Below, one piece after another: positions 18,208-26,798 of a stretch of DNA of 64,000 nt (within the stretch, counting starts at the first letter, position 1; each line of letters starts with the position of its first letter). The stretch is taken from assembly GCA_002331025.1 (NCBI GenBank), contig DCYG01000022.1:62001-126000 (forward strand), written 5' to 3'. A program made the translations under genes and the position numbers. The notes under the pieces were generated by a model, which had not been told where the DNA came from, searched no databases, and saw nothing but the letters and a program-made list of their open reading frames with translations. This DNA comes from Firmicutes bacterium UBA2116. Its GTDB lineage: Bacteria > Bacillota > Clostridia > Tissierellales > Sedimentibacteraceae.

Positions 18208-19016
18208 TGAATATTATTTCAAACATGAATGTTAAGAATAACCAATTGATAGGCAAGCCTGAATTAAATACTTTATTGGCAAACGACACAGCAAAAATAT
18301 ACGAGGTTATAAGAGTAATCAAAAAGAATCCTATTTTTTTGAAAGAGCACTTTGAACGTATGAGAGACAGCATACGCTTAAGCGATGTAGAAGGGAATTT
18401 AAATTTTGATGAATTTCAAAATTCAATTAATTTATTGATAAAAGAAAATAATTTTGAAAACTGTAATATAAGAGTATCGTATTATTATGACAGCGAGCCC
18501 GTAGTTTTATTTTATTTTATAGAAAGCAGCTATCCTGCAAAGGAACAATTTATGACCGGGGTTCATACTGTAACGGCAAAAATACATAGAGATAATCCGA
18601 ACATTAAGGCTTTTCAAAAAAACTTCAAGGAAAAAGTAGAAGAAATTATAAAAAATACAAAAGCGTATGAAGTAATTTTAATAAATGATGATGATACTGT
18701 AAGCGAGGGAAGTAAATCAAATATATTTTTTATTAAAAATAATAAGCTCGTTACATCACCGGATGATAATGTGCTGCTCGGAGTTACAAGGAGCAAGGTT
18801 ATAGAAGTTTGTGAAAGAAACGGTATTGAAGTAATAAGGCGTGTTATAAGGTATGATGAGCTTGACAACTTTGATGCTGCCTTTATCACAGGGACATCAA
18901 ATGATGTGCTTCCGATAAAAGCTATAGATGACAGAATTTATAATTCTGCCGATAATGATACGGTTAAAAAGGCATTAGAGTTGTATTTGAATGAGATGGA
19001 GAAAGAAATTAAATAG
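18204..19016 (+). CDS. Class IV pyridoxal-phosphate aminotransferase
   Basis: The 270-residue protein has the class IV pattern: YEVIRVIKKNPIFLKEHFERM at the N-terminus, a PLP Lys candidate in NPNIKAFQ, and the cofactor-binding VSEGSKSNIFFI. The class includes branched-chain aminotransferase, D-amino acid aminotransferase and aminodeoxychorismate lyase. The substrate cannot be told from sequence. At 270 residues it is closer in size to the latter two than to full BCATs. The ATG overlaps the helicase stop (ATGA), so translational coupling is likely, though the pairing makes no obvious metabolic sense. Confidence 0.82.
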   Translation: MMNIISNMNVKNNQLIGKPELNTLLANDTAKIYEVIRVIKKNPIFLKEHFERMRDSIRLSDVEGNLNFDEFQNSINLLIKENNFENCNIRVSYYYDSEPVVLFYFIESSYPAKEQFMTGVHTVTAKIHRDNPNIKAFQKNFKEKVEEIIKNTKAYEVILINDDDTVSEGSKSNIFFIKNNKLVTSPDDNVLLGVTRSKVIEVCERNGIEVIRRVIRYDELDNFDAAFITGTSNDVLPIKAIDDRIYNSADNDTVKKALELYLNEMEKEIK

Positions 19017-19047
19017 AAGGTCGTAGCGGCTTTATTTATCAAAAAAC

Positions 19048-19150
19048 ACAAAAATGGCCACGGGGCCATCGTTGTGAAGCATTAATATGCATAAAAGGGG
19101 TATTGGGAATATATTTTGGTTATCGGGGGGGATAACCATGGTTATTATAA
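19048..19150 (+). other. Cluster of small hairpins upstream of the cysteine desulfurase gene
   Basis: In the gap 19017-19210 three inverted repeats follow one another: CACAA..ATGGCC ACGG GGCCAT..TTGTG (about 19048-19077), GCATTAATATGC, and GGTTATC GGGGGG GATAACC followed by ATGGTTAT (19118-19146). None has the T tract of a terminator. They may form a leader or a protein-binding site; I recognise no known motif. Confidence 0.4.
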
Positions 19151-19210
19151 CATAAAGAAACATTATTTTGCAAGTATTTTTTACAAATTTTTTATACTTA
19201 AGAGGTACAT

Positions 19211-20359
19211 ATGGAAGTTTATTTGGATAACAGTGCAACAACAAGGGTAAGGCATGAAGTATTACAGCAAATCATAGATGTCAATAAAAACTATTATGGG
19301 AATCCATCATCGCTTCATCGCATGGGATTGATGGCAGAAAAGAAAATTGATGAGGCGAGAAGGTATGCAGCTAAAATAATTAACGCTAAATATGAAGAAA
19401 TATATTTTACCGGAGGAGGCACTGAAAGCAATAATATTGCGCTTATCAGCCACTTAAGTAATATATATGAAAATTCAAATATTGTAACCACAAAAATCGA
19501 GCATCCTTCTGTTTACAACGTAGTAGATCAGTTCAAGGATAAAGCAAGTATAAGATATGTTGAAACCGACGGTATGGGAAGAGTCAATCTTGATGATTTA
19601 AAGAAAAAAGTTGATTCTGATACCGTATTGGTATCCATTATGCATGTTAATAACGAAATTGGGATTGTGCAGGATATAAAAAAGATAGCCGAAATTGCTA
19701 AAAGCAAAAATAACAGTACAAAAATACATGTGGATGCTGTACAATCATATGGTAAGATAAAAATTGACATAAATAATATTCCTGTTGATACAATGGCATT
19801 CAGCAGTCATAAAATTCACGGACCTAAAGGAGTCGGAGGATTATTTGTTCGTTCCTCGCTAAAAATTAAGCCCTCGGTCTTTGGGGGAGGTCAGGAAAAA
19901 TCAGTTCGTCCGGGTACTGAAAACACGGCAGGTATAATTGGTTTTGGTGAAGCATGCAAGCTTCTGTATGATAATTTTGAAGAAGAAAATTATAAACTTA
20001 ATGAGCTTAAAGCTCTTTACGCTAAAAGGTTATCCGAAGAAATAGAGGATGTACGAATTAACAGCTTATTAAATGGGGAAGGCGCTCCTCACATACTCAA
20101 TATATCGTTTAAGAACGTAAAAGGAGAAGTATTGGTACACTTTTTAGAGCAAAAAGGAATATATGTTTCAACAGGCTCGGCATGTTCTTCAAAAAGTAAG
20201 AGCAACAGGATATTAGATGCGCTCAATATTGATAAGGAATATATTGATGGCTCCATAAGAATGAGCTTAGGTTATTTTAATAACCATGACGAAGTAGAAT
20301 ATGTTGTAATGCATATTAAACAATCAGTTAATGATATAAGAGAAATCATGATGCTATAG
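19211..20359 (+). CDS. Cysteine desulfurase (NifS/IscS family)
   Basis: The 382-residue PLP enzyme converts cysteine to alanine and carries the sulfur as a persulfide. It has the start MEVYLDNSATTRV, the PLP Lys in SSHKIHGPKGVGG, the His-Asp region IHVDAVQSYG and the persulfide loop Cys in STGSACSSKS. The thiI gene begins 18 nt downstream, so this desulfurase probably supplies sulfur for 4-thiouridine and thiamine thiazole synthesis. That is the NifZ-ThiI pairing common in Firmicutes. AGAGG is the ribosome-binding site. Confidence 0.95.
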   Translation: MEVYLDNSATTRVRHEVLQQIIDVNKNYYGNPSSLHRMGLMAEKKIDEARRYAAKIINAKYEEIYFTGGGTESNNIALISHLSNIYENSNIVTTKIEHPSVYNVVDQFKDKASIRYVETDGMGRVNLDDLKKKVDSDTVLVSIMHVNNEIGIVQDIKKIAEIAKSKNNSTKIHVDAVQSYGKIKIDINNIPVDTMAFSSHKIHGPKGVGGLFVRSSLKIKPSVFGGGQEKSVRPGTENTAGIIGFGEACKLLYDNFEEENYKLNELKALYAKRLSEEIEDVRINSLLNGEGAPHILNISFKNVKGEVLVHFLEQKGIYVSTGSACSSKSKSNRILDALNIDKEYIDGSIRMSLGYFNNHDEVEYVVMHIKQSVNDIREIMML

Positions 20360-20377
20360 AAAGGAACAAAGGACTAT

Positions 20378-21538
20378 ATGTACAATGTTGTGGCAGTAAG
20401 CTTTGGAGAAATATTTTTAAAGGGAAAAAACAGAGGTTCCTTTGAACATAAACTTACAGAGCAAATAAGGTATGCGTTAAAAGAGTACAAGGATGTATCC
20501 ATATATAAGGAATTAGGCAAGGTTTTTATACAGACTAAGCATATTGATGATATGGACGGAATTATAAATAAAATTAAAAAGGTATTTGGAATAGTTGTTA
20601 TAAGTCCCTCCATAAAGGTTGAAAAAGATCCTGAAATCATCATAGAAAAAGCGATTGAATTATTCAGATACCTTAAGGAAAAACAAAACATAAAAACATT
20701 TAAGGTTAATACAAAGAGAGGGGATAAAACCTTTCCTGTCAAATCAATGGATTTCAGTGCATTAGCAGGTGAAAAGATACTGAATGCTTTTCCTGACGTA
20801 ACAGTTGATGTACACAATCCCGATATAGAAGTAATGATAGATATAAAGAAAAACTGTTATATATCATCTGAAAGAATTACAACCGTAGGAGGAATGCCCA
20901 TAGGCTCCTGCGGAAAGGCACTTTTGCTTTTATCGGGAGGAATTGACAGCCCCGTAGCAGGCTATATGATTGCAAAAAGGGGAGTAGAAATCAGTGCTCT
21001 TTATTTCCACACATATCCGTTTACATCGGAGAGAGCAAATGAAAAGGTTAAACGGCTTAAAGAAATTTTAGAGGAATATTGCGGGAAAATCAAACTTTAC
21101 AGCGTTAATTTGTTAGATGTTCACAAAGCCATAAAAGAGCATTGCAGAGAAGAGGAAACAACTATTTTAGCAAGGCGGTTCATGATGAGAATTGCGGAAA
21201 GAATAGCTGAAGAAAATGGACTGGAGATGTTAATAACAGGTGAATCATTAGGTCAGGTTGCAAGCCAGACAATGAAATCTATGATAGTTATAGAAAACTC
21301 TATAGAAATGCCTATACTTAAACCTGTCATAGGTATGGATAAGACAGAGATAATGGATAAAGCAAAGGAAATCGGAACTTATGAAACCTCGATTTTACCT
21401 TACGATGATTGCTGCTCTGTTTTTGCTCCTTCTCATCCTCTTATAAATCCAAAATTAGATTCCATTTTAATTTCGGAGGGAAGGCTGAACGTTGAAGAAT
21501 TGATTAATAAGGTATACTCAACCTTAGAAGTAATATAA
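20378..21538 (+). CDS. thiI: tRNA 4-thiouridine synthase ThiI
   Basis: The 386-residue protein has an N-terminal ferredoxin-like plus THUMP region (VSFGEIFLKGKNRGSFE) and a PP-loop ATP-binding site LLLSGGIDSPVAGYM. It also has ITGESLGQVASQT and the Cys pair in PYDDCCSVFAPSHP. It ends without a rhodanese domain, so it is the short form that depends on a partner desulfurase, here encoded upstream. It adenylates tRNA U8 and inserts sulfur, and may serve thiamine synthesis. Confidence 0.96.
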   Translation: MYNVVAVSFGEIFLKGKNRGSFEHKLTEQIRYALKEYKDVSIYKELGKVFIQTKHIDDMDGIINKIKKVFGIVVISPSIKVEKDPEIIIEKAIELFRYLKEKQNIKTFKVNTKRGDKTFPVKSMDFSALAGEKILNAFPDVTVDVHNPDIEVMIDIKKNCYISSERITTVGGMPIGSCGKALLLLSGGIDSPVAGYMIAKRGVEISALYFHTYPFTSERANEKVKRLKEILEEYCGKIKLYSVNLLDVHKAIKEHCREEETTILARRFMMRIAERIAEENGLEMLITGESLGQVASQTMKSMIVIENSIEMPILKPVIGMDKTEIMDKAKEIGTYETSILPYDDCCSVFAPSHPLINPKLDSILISEGRLNVEELINKVYSTLEVI

Positions 21539-21611
21539 TAATCAGTTTTATCAATCACAAATCTTATTAACTGACATATATTAAATTAAAATAAAAGAGA
21601 GGTGAATATAT

Positions 21612-21770
21612 ATGTCAGATGAAGTAAGAGCTACAAATTTTGATTGCTGTGACAGAGGCTGTGACAATAATTGGATAGAATGGATTATAATTATATTTGT
21701 AATTTTCTGGCTGCTTGGCGGGAATAACTGGCTTGGTGGTATTGGCGGCAGAGGTGGTTGCTGCAGATAA
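21612..21770 (+). CDS. Small Gly/Cys-rich membrane protein, YjcZ-like
   Basis: A 52-residue reading frame starts MSDEVRATNFDCCDRGCDNN. It has one very hydrophobic segment (WIIIIFVIFWLLGG) and ends GGIGGRGGCCR. AGAGGTGA lies 7 nt before the ATG, and a terminator follows. The layout of one hydrophobic helix with glycine around it resembles small sporulation proteins of the YjcZ type, but the paired cysteines at both ends differ. A spore-coat or membrane role is only a guess. Confidence 0.6.
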   Translation: MSDEVRATNFDCCDRGCDNNWIEWIIIIFVIFWLLGGNNWLGGIGGRGGCCR

Positions 21771-21823
21771 TTTGTACTTAATTTAGGTTGTTGAAAACAA
21801 CGACCTATCGTCTTAAATCATAA

Positions 21824-21852
21824 GGGCTGTATTATACATGTACAGCTCTTTT
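21824..21852 (+). terminator. Intrinsic terminator of the small membrane gene
   Basis: GGGCTGTA pairs with TACAGCTC around an 8-nt loop, followed by TTTT. A further hairpin (AGGTTGTT / AACAACGACCT, 21784-21806) precedes it. A group II intron begins 6 nt after the last of these bases. Confidence 0.75.
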
Positions 21853-21857
21853 GTATG

Positions 21858-23754
21858 GTGTGCCCAGCATGGGCGATAACTCGGTGGTGAAAGTCCACTA
21901 CAGACTTGGCAGTAGGAACTGTTAGCAAAGGGCAAGGGTGCCCATCGTGAGGTGGAATCTGAAGGAAGCCTAATGCAAACCTTCGGTCTGACGAACAGAA
22001 ATCACATATAAGGCATTTGTGGGACGGACGAGCTTGCCATACAAAGCAAAGTCCAATACTGCCCGAATCCCATGGTGTAGATGTGGCAGATATATGAGGG
22101 GAAGGTTATCGCTCTTACCTGGGGAGGTCTTGCAAGGCAATGAAGGACAAGTTACCCTTGACACCCATTGAACCTATACAGTGATGTATAGTTAAATTGC
22201 AAGAAGTCAGCAGAGGTCATAGTACCTAATTTTTTTTAGGGAAGGACTGAACAATAATAATTCTTTGAACGAGAGGAAGGTGAGACAGTGCAAAGAGAGC
22301 AGAAAACCGCGGAAGCGGACTACTCTTGCGAGGGTATGGTGGAAACAGAGAGTAACAAGAGAGTGCGGAGTGCTGTAGCATTAGAAACCGAAGAGAAGAA
22401 TGGCGCAGAATTACTGGAGGACATACTGCATAGGAATAATCTGAATGCAGCATGGAAGAAAGTAAAAGATAACAAGGGGGCAGCAGGTATAGACGGAATG
22501 AGCGTGGATGAAATGCTGCCATATTTGAAAGAACATCGTGAAGAACTCCTTGAAAGCATTCGAGGAGGTTTCTACAAACCCAAACCGGTGCGAAGGGTAG
22601 AGATATCTAAGCCTGACGGAGGAGTGAGAATGCTTGGGGTGCCAACGGTAATAGACCGGATGATACAACAAGCTATCGCCCAAGTATTAGAACCAATATT
22701 TGAAAAGACATTTTCAGATAATAGTTATGGATTCAGACCGGGGCGAAATGCACACCAAGCAATAAAGCAAGCGAGAAGATACTACGATGAGGGATATACC
22801 CGCGTAGTAGATATCGACTTAGCAAAATACTTTGATACAGTAAACCATGACTTACTCATGGATATGTTGAGAGAGCAAGTAAGAGACAAAAGAGTATTGA
22901 CATTAATTCGTAAATTCCTTAAAAGTGGAATAATGATAAATGGATTGGTAAATGCTTCGCAAGAAGGAACACCACAAGGTGGAAATCTTTCACCGCTATT
23001 GTCCAATATCTACCTCACACGCTTTGACAAAATGCTTGAAGAACGAGGGCACAAGTTTGTCCGCTATGCAGATGACTGCAATATCTACGTAAAAAGCAAG
23101 CGAGCAGCAGAAAGAGTTATGGAAAACAGTGTGGAATATCTTGAGGGAAAACTCAAACTGGAAGTTAATCGAAAGAAAAGCAGTACAGGAAGTCCATTAA
23201 GACTAAAGTTTTTGGGATTCTCACTATACAAGATGGGAAAGAAAACAGGAATACGTCCACACAATAAGTCATGGGAACGGTTTAAGAATAAACTTCGAGA
23301 ACTGACAAGCAGGAAGCAAGGAAGGTCAATAGAGATAATACTCTTAAAAGTAAGAAGATACACAATAGGGTGGCTTGCATATTACAGCATATCAGACATG
23401 AGAAACAGAATTCAAAAGATAAACGAATGGTTACGCCGTAGGATAAGACAGATATTTTGGAAGCAATGGAAGAAGATATCGGCTAAGTTCAGAAACTTGC
23501 AAAGGTTGGGAATACCAAAAGGAAAAGCATGGGAATGGTCAAATTCACGATTAGGCTATTGGAGGATATCCGGTAGCTGGATTCTAAGTACGTCCCTTAC
23601 AAACAAATACCTCGAATCCATCGGATATGATGACATTTCCAAAAGATACGAGGCATTGCACTGTGCTTAAGTTATTGAACCGCCGTACACCGAACGGTAT
23701 ATACGGTGGTGTGAGAGGTCGGTAGGTAAATTAATTACCTACCTCCTACTCGAT
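21858..23754 (+). mobile_element. Group II intron (complete, with maturase)
   Basis: The intron begins with GTGTGCCCAGCATGGGCG, a group II 5' end, and encodes its own reverse transcriptase. The 5' exon ends TTTGTATG (21850-21857), exactly complementary to CATACAAA at 22038-22045, which I take as IBS1 and EBS1. Near the 3' end GAACCGCCGTACACCGAACG, the GGTATATACGGTGG stretch and GTGTGAGAGG form domain V, and GGTAGGTAA / TTACCTACC forms domain VI. The 3' boundary near 23754 is uncertain by a few bases. It sits directly after a terminator hairpin, a habit of group IIC introns, but I do not assign a subclass. Confidence 0.9.
22288..23670 (+). CDS. ltrA: Group II intron reverse transcriptase/maturase
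   Basis: The 460-residue protein is a full-length intron-encoded protein. It has reverse transcriptase motifs (DIDLAKYFDTVNHDLL; catalytic FVRYADDCNIYV; GTPQGGNLSPLLSNIYL) followed by a maturase/GIIM-type thumb domain (GWLAYYSISDMRNRIQKINEWLRRR). No endonuclease domain is visible at the C-terminus. It starts at a GTG preceded by GGAAGG. It helps the intron RNA splice and copies it into DNA targets. The frame has no interruption, so the element could be active. Confidence 0.95.
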   Translation: MQREQKTAEADYSCEGMVETESNKRVRSAVALETEEKNGAELLEDILHRNNLNAAWKKVKDNKGAAGIDGMSVDEMLPYLKEHREELLESIRGGFYKPKPVRRVEISKPDGGVRMLGVPTVIDRMIQQAIAQVLEPIFEKTFSDNSYGFRPGRNAHQAIKQARRYYDEGYTRVVDIDLAKYFDTVNHDLLMDMLREQVRDKRVLTLIRKFLKSGIMINGLVNASQEGTPQGGNLSPLLSNIYLTRFDKMLEERGHKFVRYADDCNIYVKSKRAAERVMENSVEYLEGKLKLEVNRKKSSTGSPLRLKFLGFSLYKMGKKTGIRPHNKSWERFKNKLRELTSRKQGRSIEIILLKVRRYTIGWLAYYSISDMRNRIQKINEWLRRRIRQIFWKQWKKISAKFRNLQRLGIPKGKAWEWSNSRLGYWRISGSWILSTSLTNKYLESIGYDDISKRYEALHCA

Positions 23755-23851
23755 TGTAAGCGGACATTTCCACTTGATTTTAATATGAATGAACTGTATA
23801 CTAATTTATAAATATTGAAATGGATAGAAAATATAAATGTAGGCGGAAAAA

Positions 23852-24295
23852 ATGAAAAAGGTTAATATTTATTCAGACGGTGCATGCAGCGGAAATCCCG
23901 GCCCGGGAGGGTACGGAATAATATTGGAGTATAACGGAAATGAATTAGAGCTCAGCGGCGGAGAAAAAAATACAACTAATAACAGAATGGAGCTTATGGG
24001 GGTTATTGTTGGATTTGAAGCACTTAAAGAGAAGTGCGACGTTACAGTTACAACTGATTCGAAATATGTTGCGGATGCAATCAATAAGGGCTGGCTTAGT
24101 TCATGGCAAAAGAAAAATTGGAAAAAATCTGATGGAAAGCCGGTTTTGAACATCGATTTATGGGAGAGATTATTAAAAGCAATGGATAAGCATAATGTTA
24201 AGTTTGTTCATGTCTTAGGTCATAACGGTCATGAATATAATGAGCGTTGTGACAAGCTTGCGGTTTCAGAGCGCGATAAGTTTGCAAATAGTTAA
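23852..24295 (+). CDS. rnhA: Ribonuclease HI
   Basis: The 147-residue enzyme cleaves RNA in RNA-DNA hybrids. The four acidic catalytic residues are visible: Asp in YSDGACSGNPGPGG, Glu in NNRMELMG, Asp in VTTDSKYV and Asp in ERCDKLA. The helix WQKKNWKKSDGKPVLN is the basic handle region of the type HI enzymes. The size matches the family. It is a single gene just after the intron. Confidence 0.96.
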   Translation: MKKVNIYSDGACSGNPGPGGYGIILEYNGNELELSGGEKNTTNNRMELMGVIVGFEALKEKCDVTVTTDSKYVADAINKGWLSSWQKKNWKKSDGKPVLNIDLWERLLKAMDKHNVKFVHVLGHNGHEYNERCDKLAVSERDKFANS

Positions 24296-24388
24296 TTAAT
24301 AATACAGGTTTCAACATAATATTTAAGAAACATTAATTATCTCATGAATATTATAAAATAACAAATTATATTATGAGGTGATTATATA

Positions 24389-25096
24389 ATGATTTATAGA
24401 CAAAACCAAAATCAGGTTCAATGTCCTAATGTAAATACAATGCCCTATGTTGTTCAGCCCGGAGATACATTGAATTCCATAGCAGCAAGATTCGGCACCA
24501 ATTTAGTGGGATTGCTGGAATTAAATCCAACCTTGCGACTAAGAACCCTGACCGAAGGTATGTCTTTGTGCGTGCCGAGAGTACCTCAGAGACCACCGTG
24601 TGTAAATGGGGCTTATTATATTATTAGAGAAGGGGATAGCTTTTATAATATAGCCCGAACATATGGAATACCGCTTAATTTATTGCTTGAAGCAAATCCT
24701 GATGCAAATCCTTACGATTTAAAAGTCGGTCAGGAAATATGTATACCTAATGTTCCGGCTGGATGCCCGTTTGGTACAGTAGTTACAATTCAAGAAGGAA
24801 CACGTTTAAGTGATATTTTAATCAGCTATAATTTAAGCTTGAATGAACTAATAGGAACTAACAGAGAATTTAATCCTAATGTTATTGTTCCCGGAACAGA
24901 GCTGTGTATCCCGCCGGAAAATTTTGAAGTTTGCCCTGAGAATTCAATAGAATACATTATCAGAGCAGGAGATACACTTTCAACTGTTGCTATAGCCAAT
25001 AATCTGACACCTTCACAGCTATTGATTGCTAATCCGAGCTTAAGACCTGCTAACTTTTTGATTGTGGGAACAAGAATTTGTATACCAAGGATGTAG
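24389..25096 (+). CDS. Four-LysM protein, probably spore surface
   Basis: The 235-residue protein is built of four LysM repeats of about 45 residues each: YVVQPGDTLNSIAARFG, YIIREGDSFYNIARTYG, VTIQEGTRLSDILISYN and YIIRAGDTLSTVAIANN. They are separated by short Pro/Cys linkers such as LCVPRVPQRPPC. LysM binds N-acetylglucosamine chains of peptidoglycan. There is no signal peptide, so export by the general pathway is unlikely. Delivery from the mother cell to the spore cortex/coat, as for SafA-like proteins, is a plausible inference. The third repeat is diverged. Confidence 0.85.
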   Translation: MIYRQNQNQVQCPNVNTMPYVVQPGDTLNSIAARFGTNLVGLLELNPTLRLRTLTEGMSLCVPRVPQRPPCVNGAYYIIREGDSFYNIARTYGIPLNLLLEANPDANPYDLKVGQEICIPNVPAGCPFGTVVTIQEGTRLSDILISYNLSLNELIGTNREFNPNVIVPGTELCIPPENFEVCPENSIEYIIRAGDTLSTVAIANNLTPSQLLIANPSLRPANFLIVGTRICIPRM

Positions 25097-25112
25097 TGGG
25101 GTTAAGGCGTAA

Positions 25113-25142
25113 AAAATACAGCAGACAGTCTGCTGTATTTTT
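25113..25142 (+). terminator. Intrinsic terminator between LysM gene and ferritin
   Basis: AAATACAGCAGA and TCTGCTGTATTT form a 12-bp stem around CAG with a T-rich tail. The A tract on the other side makes it usable from both strands. Confidence 0.85.
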
Positions 25143-25173
25143 GTTGCATTTATATTGAACATTGATTTAGATA

Positions 25174-25689
25174 TTAATCTAAAACCAATGATGGGGGAGC
25201 GTAAACTCTTGCTTTTAATTCAGTGTTAAGAAGGTACAAGCCCTTTGCGTCTGTTCCGAAGTTGTTGTATTTTTGTATTAATTCATCAGCATTTTTTTCT
25301 TCTTCACCCTGCTCCATTATAAACCAGTCTAAGAATTGCATGGTTCTGTAATCTTTAGTTTGGGACGCTTCATAGTAAATGTTATGAATTGAATCAGTAA
25401 CAGACTTTTCATGCTTTAAAGCTTCGTGAAGAGGGGCATCATAGCTCTTGAATTCTATATCAGGTGCACCGATTTCTAATAATTTAACCGACAAACTGTT
25501 ATTCTGCATATATTGAATGAACAGCATCGCATGATCCATTTCTTCCTGTGCCTGAACCTTGAACCAATTTCCGAAACCATCTAAGCCGTTATCAATATAG
25601 TAATTTGACATATCTAAGTATAAATAAGCCGAAAACATCTCTTTGTTTACCTGCTCGTTTAACAATTTTATTACATTTTCTTTTATCAT
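25174..25689 (-). CDS. ftnA: Ferritin
   Basis: The 171-residue protein has the four-helix ferritin pattern. The ferroxidase ligands are in NKEMFSAYLYLDMS (Glu), AQEEMDHAMLF (Glu, Glu, His) and EQGEEEKNADEL (Glu, Gln). It oxidises Fe(II) and stores the iron as mineral inside a 24-subunit shell in the cytoplasm. The length matches bacterial non-heme ferritins rather than Dps or bacterioferritin. It is a single gene with an AGGAG site before the ATG. Confidence 0.95.
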   Translation of the reverse strand: MIKENVIKLLNEQVNKEMFSAYLYLDMSNYYIDNGLDGFGNWFKVQAQEEMDHAMLFIQYMQNNSLSVKLLEIGAPDIEFKSYDAPLHEALKHEKSVTDSIHNIYYEASQTKDYRTMQFLDWFIMEQGEEEKNADELIQKYNNFGTDAKGLYLLNTELKARVYAPPSLVLD

Positions 25690-25750
25690 AATTTAAATCT
25701 CCTTTTTAAGCTATATATAATGTATACCCCAAAAAAGCAATTTCAAAACA

Positions 25751-25854
25751 TTCTGCTGTTTTAATTTTATAAAAACGGGCAAAAATTTGTCCGTGACAGG
25801 AGAAAACAGTATTACTAATTCGCTCAAAGGGAACATTTTAATGCGAATTAGTAT
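25751..25854 (+). ncRNA. Structured leader candidate, copy 2 (upstream of beta-propeller gene)
   Basis: Similar to 8631-8732. It has the stem ACGGGCAAA / TTTGTCCGT, then GTGACAGGAGAAAACAGTAT and the stem ACTAATTCG / CGAATTAGT. The paired changes relative to copy 1 keep both stems. It ends about 45 nt before the TTG start of the next gene. Confidence 0.5.
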
Positions 25855-25898
25855 CACTTCTTTAAATTTTTATCATAAACTATATGGAGGTGATTGCT

Positions 25899-26798
25899 TT
25901 GATATGTAATGAAATATTGTCAGTAACGGGAAACAGCCAGGGGAATTTATTTTTATTTGTACTTGAATTATCGGAAGAAGAGTATACTTGTAAAAAAGCG
26001 GTTTATATAGGCAAGTCAGAAAAGATTGCCATTCATAGCATAGTTAATTGGCGGAATTCTATATATCTGGTGGATTCATACAACAATAAAATATATAAGT
26101 ACGATTTGAATTTAAATGAAATTTCAGAAACAAATGTAGGAAGGGACCCACGACATATTACATTAGATGAAAATAACATTTATGTTGCAAATTTTGAATC
26201 GGATAATATTTCCGTAATAGATATAACTAATTTTTCATTGACAGAATCTATCCCGGCCGGTATAAAACCTCACGATGTTTTATACAACCCAAATAATAAA
26301 AGGCTGTACACATGCTGCTATGAAGAAAATGAAATTATAGAATATTCGGAAAACAGGGAAGAAAAAAGATATTTCAAAACAAATGGAAAGCCTATGCATA
26401 TGTTCATATCGAAGGATTGTTTAATTGTTATGACTTATTTTGTAAATGGCAACGTACATACAAACATTAATTTTATAAACCTTGTAACGGGTGAAATAGA
26501 AAAGGTAATAAAAGTTGAAGGATTGGGCTCAGACTTTGATTTTGATGAAAGCAACAATAAAATATACTTAATAAACATTGTTGACAAAACCCTTTATATA
26601 ATAGATGCTGCAAAAAAGGAATTAATAAAAACCAGCTACTTAGGCGGGTATCCCGAAAGCTTAACTGTGGGAAATTCCTATGTATATATTAATAATTCCA
26701 AGAAAAATCAAATAACAGCCATAGATAAGGACTATCATAAAATTTCAAAAACTATAGATATTTCCTTTACCCCCGGCTGTATAAAAATCATCAATTAA
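25899..26798 (+). CDS. YncE-like beta-propeller protein
   Basis: The 299-residue protein consists of repeats of the type LDENNIYVANFESDNISVIDI and YLVDSYNNKIYKYDLNL, a seven-bladed YVTN/NHL-like propeller. There is no signal peptide. I place the start at TTG 25899 because GGAGGTGA lies 8 nt upstream; that Shine-Dalgarno would be inside the coding region if the ATG at 25884 were used. Its role is unknown; such folds bind proteins or ligands. The end overlaps the convergent DUF4364 gene by 8 bp. Confidence 0.75.
   Translation: MICNEILSVTGNSQGNLFLFVLELSEEEYTCKKAVYIGKSEKIAIHSIVNWRNSIYLVDSYNNKIYKYDLNLNEISETNVGRDPRHITLDENNIYVANFESDNISVIDITNFSLTESIPAGIKPHDVLYNPNNKRLYTCCYEENEIIEYSENREEKRYFKTNGKPMHMFISKDCLIVMTYFVNGNVHTNINFINLVTGEIEKVIKVEGLGSDFDFDESNNKIYLINIVDKTLYIIDAAKKELIKTSYLGGYPESLTVGNSYVYINNSKKNQITAIDKDYHKISKTIDISFTPGCIKIIN

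Noticed and set aside
22226..22559. Reverse frames within the intron
   Set aside because: They mirror the maturase coding region and have no independent support.
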